In this document: positions 5,829-8,236 of the stretch, one piece after another
Layout of the letters: each line of letters begins with the position of its first letter
Position numbering within the stretch: position 1 is the stretch's first letter
Source: Caryophanales bacterium UBA5732
Lineage (GTDB): Bacteria > Bacillota_I > Bacilli_A > Izemoplasmatales > Hujiaoplasmataceae
Direction of reading: 5' to 3'
DNA: 8,236 nucleotides
NCBI GenBank assembly: GCA_002419445.1
Contig: DIGC01000087.1
Coordinates: 1 to 8,236 of the forward strand
Made by a program: the position numbers and the translations under genes
Notes under the pieces: model-generated
Database searches by the model: none
What the model was told of the DNA's origin: nothing
The model's input: the letters and a program-made list of their open reading frames with translations, nothing else

Positions 5829-6125
5829 TTATTTGTAAAACACTTTGTATTCTCGATATGTGGCGGTCATTATCTTAGCTTCCACAGCCGGGTCCAAGAG
5901 CATATATTCTTCAGCTTCTTGATCATTTTCTGCATAATAGACAACCATACCAAATCCATCATTAGCTGGATTAATGGTTCTCCCAACATGAATTATTTTA
6001 TTGTTGAAGTAATCGGTTTTTATTCTGTTAAAATGCTTTTCTATGATTAAATCATCAGAATCAGTCCAATTATTATCATCGAAAAGGCGAGGTATGAGTT
6101 TTAAAATATAGATATATGTTTTCAT
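5829..6125 (-). CDS. YCII-related domain protein, small and uncharacterised
   Basis: A 98-residue cytoplasmic protein with the features of the YCII/YciI family: MKTYIYILKL as the first strand, a histidine in the following helix (EKHF, H31), a GRTINPANDGFGMVVYYAENDQEAEEYMLLDPAV stretch (48-81) containing the typical DPA motif, and a last strand YKVFY. The family has a ferredoxin-like dimer fold with a conserved His/Asp pair. A few members have been linked to dehalogenation or aromatic metabolism, but most have no known function. The ATG at 6125 is preferred because an AAAGGA site lies 11 bases upstream and homology begins there. The frame stays open to 6314, but that extension runs over a terminator and into the ABC gene. 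The gene is a single unit with its own promoter and terminator. Confidence 0.8.
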   Translation of the reverse strand: MKTYIYILKLIPRLFDDNNWTDSDDLIIEKHFNRIKTDYFNNKIIHVGRTINPANDGFGMVVYYAENDQEAEEYMLLDPAVEAKIMTATYREYKVFYK

Positions 6126-6206
6126 GATCCAAATTATCCTTTCAAACTGACATAAAAATAATCTTCTACTACACTTTAATTGTACCATACTTTTAATTAA
6201 AGCTGC

Positions 6207-6236
6207 AGTATAATGGTTTGAAATCGTTCTAGACAA
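6207..6236 (-). promoter_or_regulatory. Probable promoter of the YCII-domain gene
   Basis: -35 TTGTCT (6236-6231), 18-base spacer, -10 TATACT (6212-6207). The -35 lies immediately beyond the T-rich tail of the ABC gene terminator. The predicted leader is about 75 bases. Confidence 0.5.
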
Positions 6237-6239
6237 ATT

Positions 6240-6270
6240 AAAAATGCGGTAAAAAATCCATCCGCATTTT
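6240..6270 (-). terminator. Terminator after the ABC exporter gene
   Basis: A 9-base stem AAAATGCGG/CCGCATTTT (6270-6262 with 6249-6241) around a 12-base loop, followed in the minus-strand reading by a run of five T and more AT bases. It starts four bases after the stop codon at 6274. Confidence 0.75.
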
Positions 6271-6273
6271 CTG

Positions 6274-8236
6274 TTATTTAATTTGTGAACGATAGATATT
6301 GGCGTAAACGCCATTATTGCTTAAGAGTTCATTATGATGACCCTCTTCAACTTTAATTCCTTTTTCAAGGACTACTATTTTGTCAGCGTTTTTGATAGTT
6401 GACAAACGGTGAGCGATTACGATTGTTGTCCGACCCACTTTAACTTTATTTAAAGCTGTCTGTATCATATTTTCGGTCTCAGTATCGATATTAGCGGTCG
6501 CTTCATCCATTACGAGGATTGCCGGATTATGAACCACCGCTCTTGCAAAAGCGATAATTTGTTTTTCTCCTACGGAAAAATTTGAACCTTGGCGACTAAC
6601 TAGCGAATGAATTCCGTTTTCAAGTTTGTCGAGAAGTTTATCTCCGCCTATTTCACGTAAAATACTTTCGATTTCGCTATCGGAAATATCAATTCCAAAG
6701 CGAATATTATCGGCGATAGTACCTTTAAATAAGACCGGATCTTGCAAGATTATACCAATGTGCTGACGATAAGTTCTTTTGCTATAAGTTTTAATATCTA
6801 AACCATCGATATAAATGTGACCCATGTCATTAGACGTAATATCATAAAATCGGAGCAAAAGGCTCATTAAAGATGTTTTTCCAGAGCCTGTATGACCAAC
6901 CAATCCGATCATTTGACCGGGCTCAACGGATAAATCGATTCCTTTTAAGACAGGATTGTTCTTTTCATAAGAAAACCAAACATTATCAAAAACAATTTTT
7001 CCTTGATAGCGTTCAATTTTTTGAAAATCAGAATCTTCCTGTTCGCCGTCAATGATGACGAACAATCTTTCAGTTCTGACGATTGCGTGTTGTAAGTTAC
7101 CTATTTCTCTAAACAAGGTTCCTACCGGTTCAATAAGTCTTGACAAATAATCGTTATAAGCGTAAATAATCCCCGCTGAAACAATAAATCCGCCTATATT
7201 CAAGTATGATATCCCAAAATACAAAATGACGAAAGCGGTTATGAGTTGACCAATCAATCTGATCATATTCCAACCTATTGATAAGTGAAGTTTTGTTTCT
7301 TTTAATTTTTCTTGTAAAAAATCTTCAGATAGTTGATTGAATTTATCAGAGGTTTGTTCTTCAAAATTAAAGATTTGCAGGACAGAAATACCATTGATAA
7401 TCTCGTTGAGATTAGCGGTAATCATTGAGTTTTGTTCATTGACTTTAACAGCTATAATATTTAATTTCTTGATAAAAAAACGCAACCAAATATAGACGAA
7501 TGGGAAGATTACAAATGTAAGAAGCGCTAATTTAGGATCTAGATAAAACATACCGATATAAGCGAAAACAATTGCCAGTGTAGCATTTACCAATAAATTC
7601 ATGATAGTGGAAAATAAGTTCATCATGCCACCGACATCATTAATTATCCGATTGGCAATTTTTCCTGCCGGTTCGGTTTCAAAGTAGTTCATTGGCATTT
7701 TTTGTAATGATTTGATAGCGTCTAGACGAGCGTCTCTAACAATATTGACGTTAATCATCATGGTTGATATTCTTTGAACATAAGTGAAAATTATTTGGAG
7801 GAAAAATCTTAGTATCAACAGCACTAGCAAAATAATGATTGGGTTTATGAACGGTTGATAGAAAGCTAGAACCTCGGATTTTGTCAGTTGTGTTGTGAAA
7901 TATACGTATGTTCCCCCTTGATTGTTTGTAACAGTTAAAATATTTTCAGTTAGGGATTTAGTTCCAGATTCAACCAAGTCTTCAATAGCGTAATACTTTC
8001 CTTCATAGATAATAATTGAAAGAACTTCTTCTGATAATTCGTCTTGGGTATAATATATTCCTTGATAATAAACGCCTTCGGTATTTTCCGTTGAATACCA
8101 AGGTCGACTAATACCTACTAATTGGTCGTCTAATATCGATTTGACGATTAAAGGTGCGAATAAACCCAAAGCTTGAACTATAATCATAGCGGTAATACTA
8201 ATTGTTAAATTTTTTTTATATTTGGCGATATAACGC
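6274..8236 (-). CDS. ABC exporter half-transporter, BmrD/YheH-like (partial, N-terminus off right edge)
   Basis: A membrane half-transporter with one transmembrane domain fused to one ATPase domain, of the multidrug or lipid exporter type. The frame continues open through the edge at 8236, adding about 16 residues (ending KYKKNLTISITA) before the first internal ATG at 8187, so the true start is outside the window. Numbering from that ATG, there are hydrophobic segments at about 1-20 and 113-136 and four more before residue 360. Between the first two is an insertion of about 85 residues (22-108), predicted extracellular. The ATPase domain has Walker A GHTGSGKT (431-438), Q-loop Q482, signature FSVGE (537-541, instead of LSGGQ), Walker B ILVMDEAT with catalytic-type E562, and H-loop H593. 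A variant signature plus an extracellular insert is typical of one subunit of heterodimeric exporters such as BmrC/BmrD, so a partner gene probably lies just upstream. The substrate cannot be told. Confidence 0.93.
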   Translation of the reverse strand, partial: RYIAKYKKNLTISITAMIIVQALGLFAPLIVKSILDDQLVGISRPWYSTENTEGVYYQGIYYTQDELSEEVLSIIIYEGKYYAIEDLVESGTKSLTENILTVTNNQGGTYVYFTTQLTKSEVLAFYQPFINPIIILLVLLILRFFLQIIFTYVQRISTMMINVNIVRDARLDAIKSLQKMPMNYFETEPAGKIANRIINDVGGMMNLFSTIMNLLVNATLAIVFAYIGMFYLDPKLALLTFVIFPFVYIWLRFFIKKLNIIAVKVNEQNSMITANLNEIINGISVLQIFNFEEQTSDKFNQLSEDFLQEKLKETKLHLSIGWNMIRLIGQLITAFVILYFGISYLNIGGFIVSAGIIYAYNDYLSRLIEPVGTLFREIGNLQHAIVRTERLFVIIDGEQEDSDFQKIERYQGKIVFDNVWFSYEKNNPVLKGIDLSVEPGQMIGLVGHTGSGKTSLMSLLLRFYDITSNDMGHIYIDGLDIKTYSKRTYRQHIGIILQDPVLFKGTIADNIRFGIDISDSEIESILREIGGDKLLDKLENGIHSLVSRQGSNFSVGEKQIIAFARAVVHNPAILVMDEATANIDTETENMIQTALNKVKVGRTTIVIAHRLSTIKNADKIVVLEKGIKVEEGHHNELLSNNGVYANIYRSQIK

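Noticed and set aside
5754..6050. Plus-strand open frame of 98 codons.
   Set aside because: It runs through the minus-strand terminator and is antisense to the YCII-domain gene, which has clear family motifs.
6126..6314. Extension of the YCII-domain reading frame to an ATG at 6314, giving 161 residues.
   Set aside because: The extra 63 residues show no family similarity, cross the ABC terminator and the likely promoter, and overlap the ABC gene. The ATG at 6125 has a ribosome binding site and begins the family homology.
6873..7055. Plus-strand open frame of 60 codons.
   Set aside because: It is antisense to the ATPase domain of the ABC gene, including its Walker A motif.

Overview
The window comes from a low-G+C bacterium of the Firmicutes/Tenericutes kind (Bacilli or a Mollicutes relative that keeps the standard code). 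The evidence is the AT-rich sequence, the strong AGGAGG-type ribosome binding sites before nearly every gene, and the Firmicutes-like ribosomal protein sequences. All eleven visible stop codons are TAA. Tryptophan is written TGG wherever I checked, so there is no sign of the Mycoplasma UGA=Trp code. I cannot name a genus. Every gene I accept is on the minus strand, so the biological order runs from the right edge of the window to the left.

Right part (8236 to 5829): the window opens inside a large ABC exporter half-transporter of the heterodimeric BmrD/YheH type, whose start lies off the right edge. It has an extracellular insertion between its first two membrane helices and closes with a hairpin terminator. 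Next is a small YCII-domain protein with its own promoter and terminator. Middle part (5694 to 4126): a FliB-like cysteine-rich protein (CxxxCC family) begins at a TTG codon behind a good extended -10 promoter. A cold-shock protein gene follows. Its leader contains an exact 8-base complement of its own Shine-Dalgarno region, and it ends at a strong terminator.

Left part (4054 to 1): the S10 ribosomal protein operon in canonical order, rpsJ-rplC-rplD-rplW-rplB-rpsS-rplV-rpsC, with rpsC cut by the left edge. A clear promoter (TTGCAA, 17 bases, TATCAT) precedes a roughly 140-base leader that can fold into two hairpins, and the genes are packed 0-29 bases apart. These proteins assemble into both ribosomal subunits, and the leader is the likely place for feedback control of the operon.

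I see no mobile element, CRISPR array, tRNA or rRNA, and no clearly novel multi-gene system. The points most worth a second look are the self-complementary csp leader, the S10 leader fold, a degenerate GXXG loop in ribosomal protein S3, and a small repeat in the extracellular insert of the ABC exporter.
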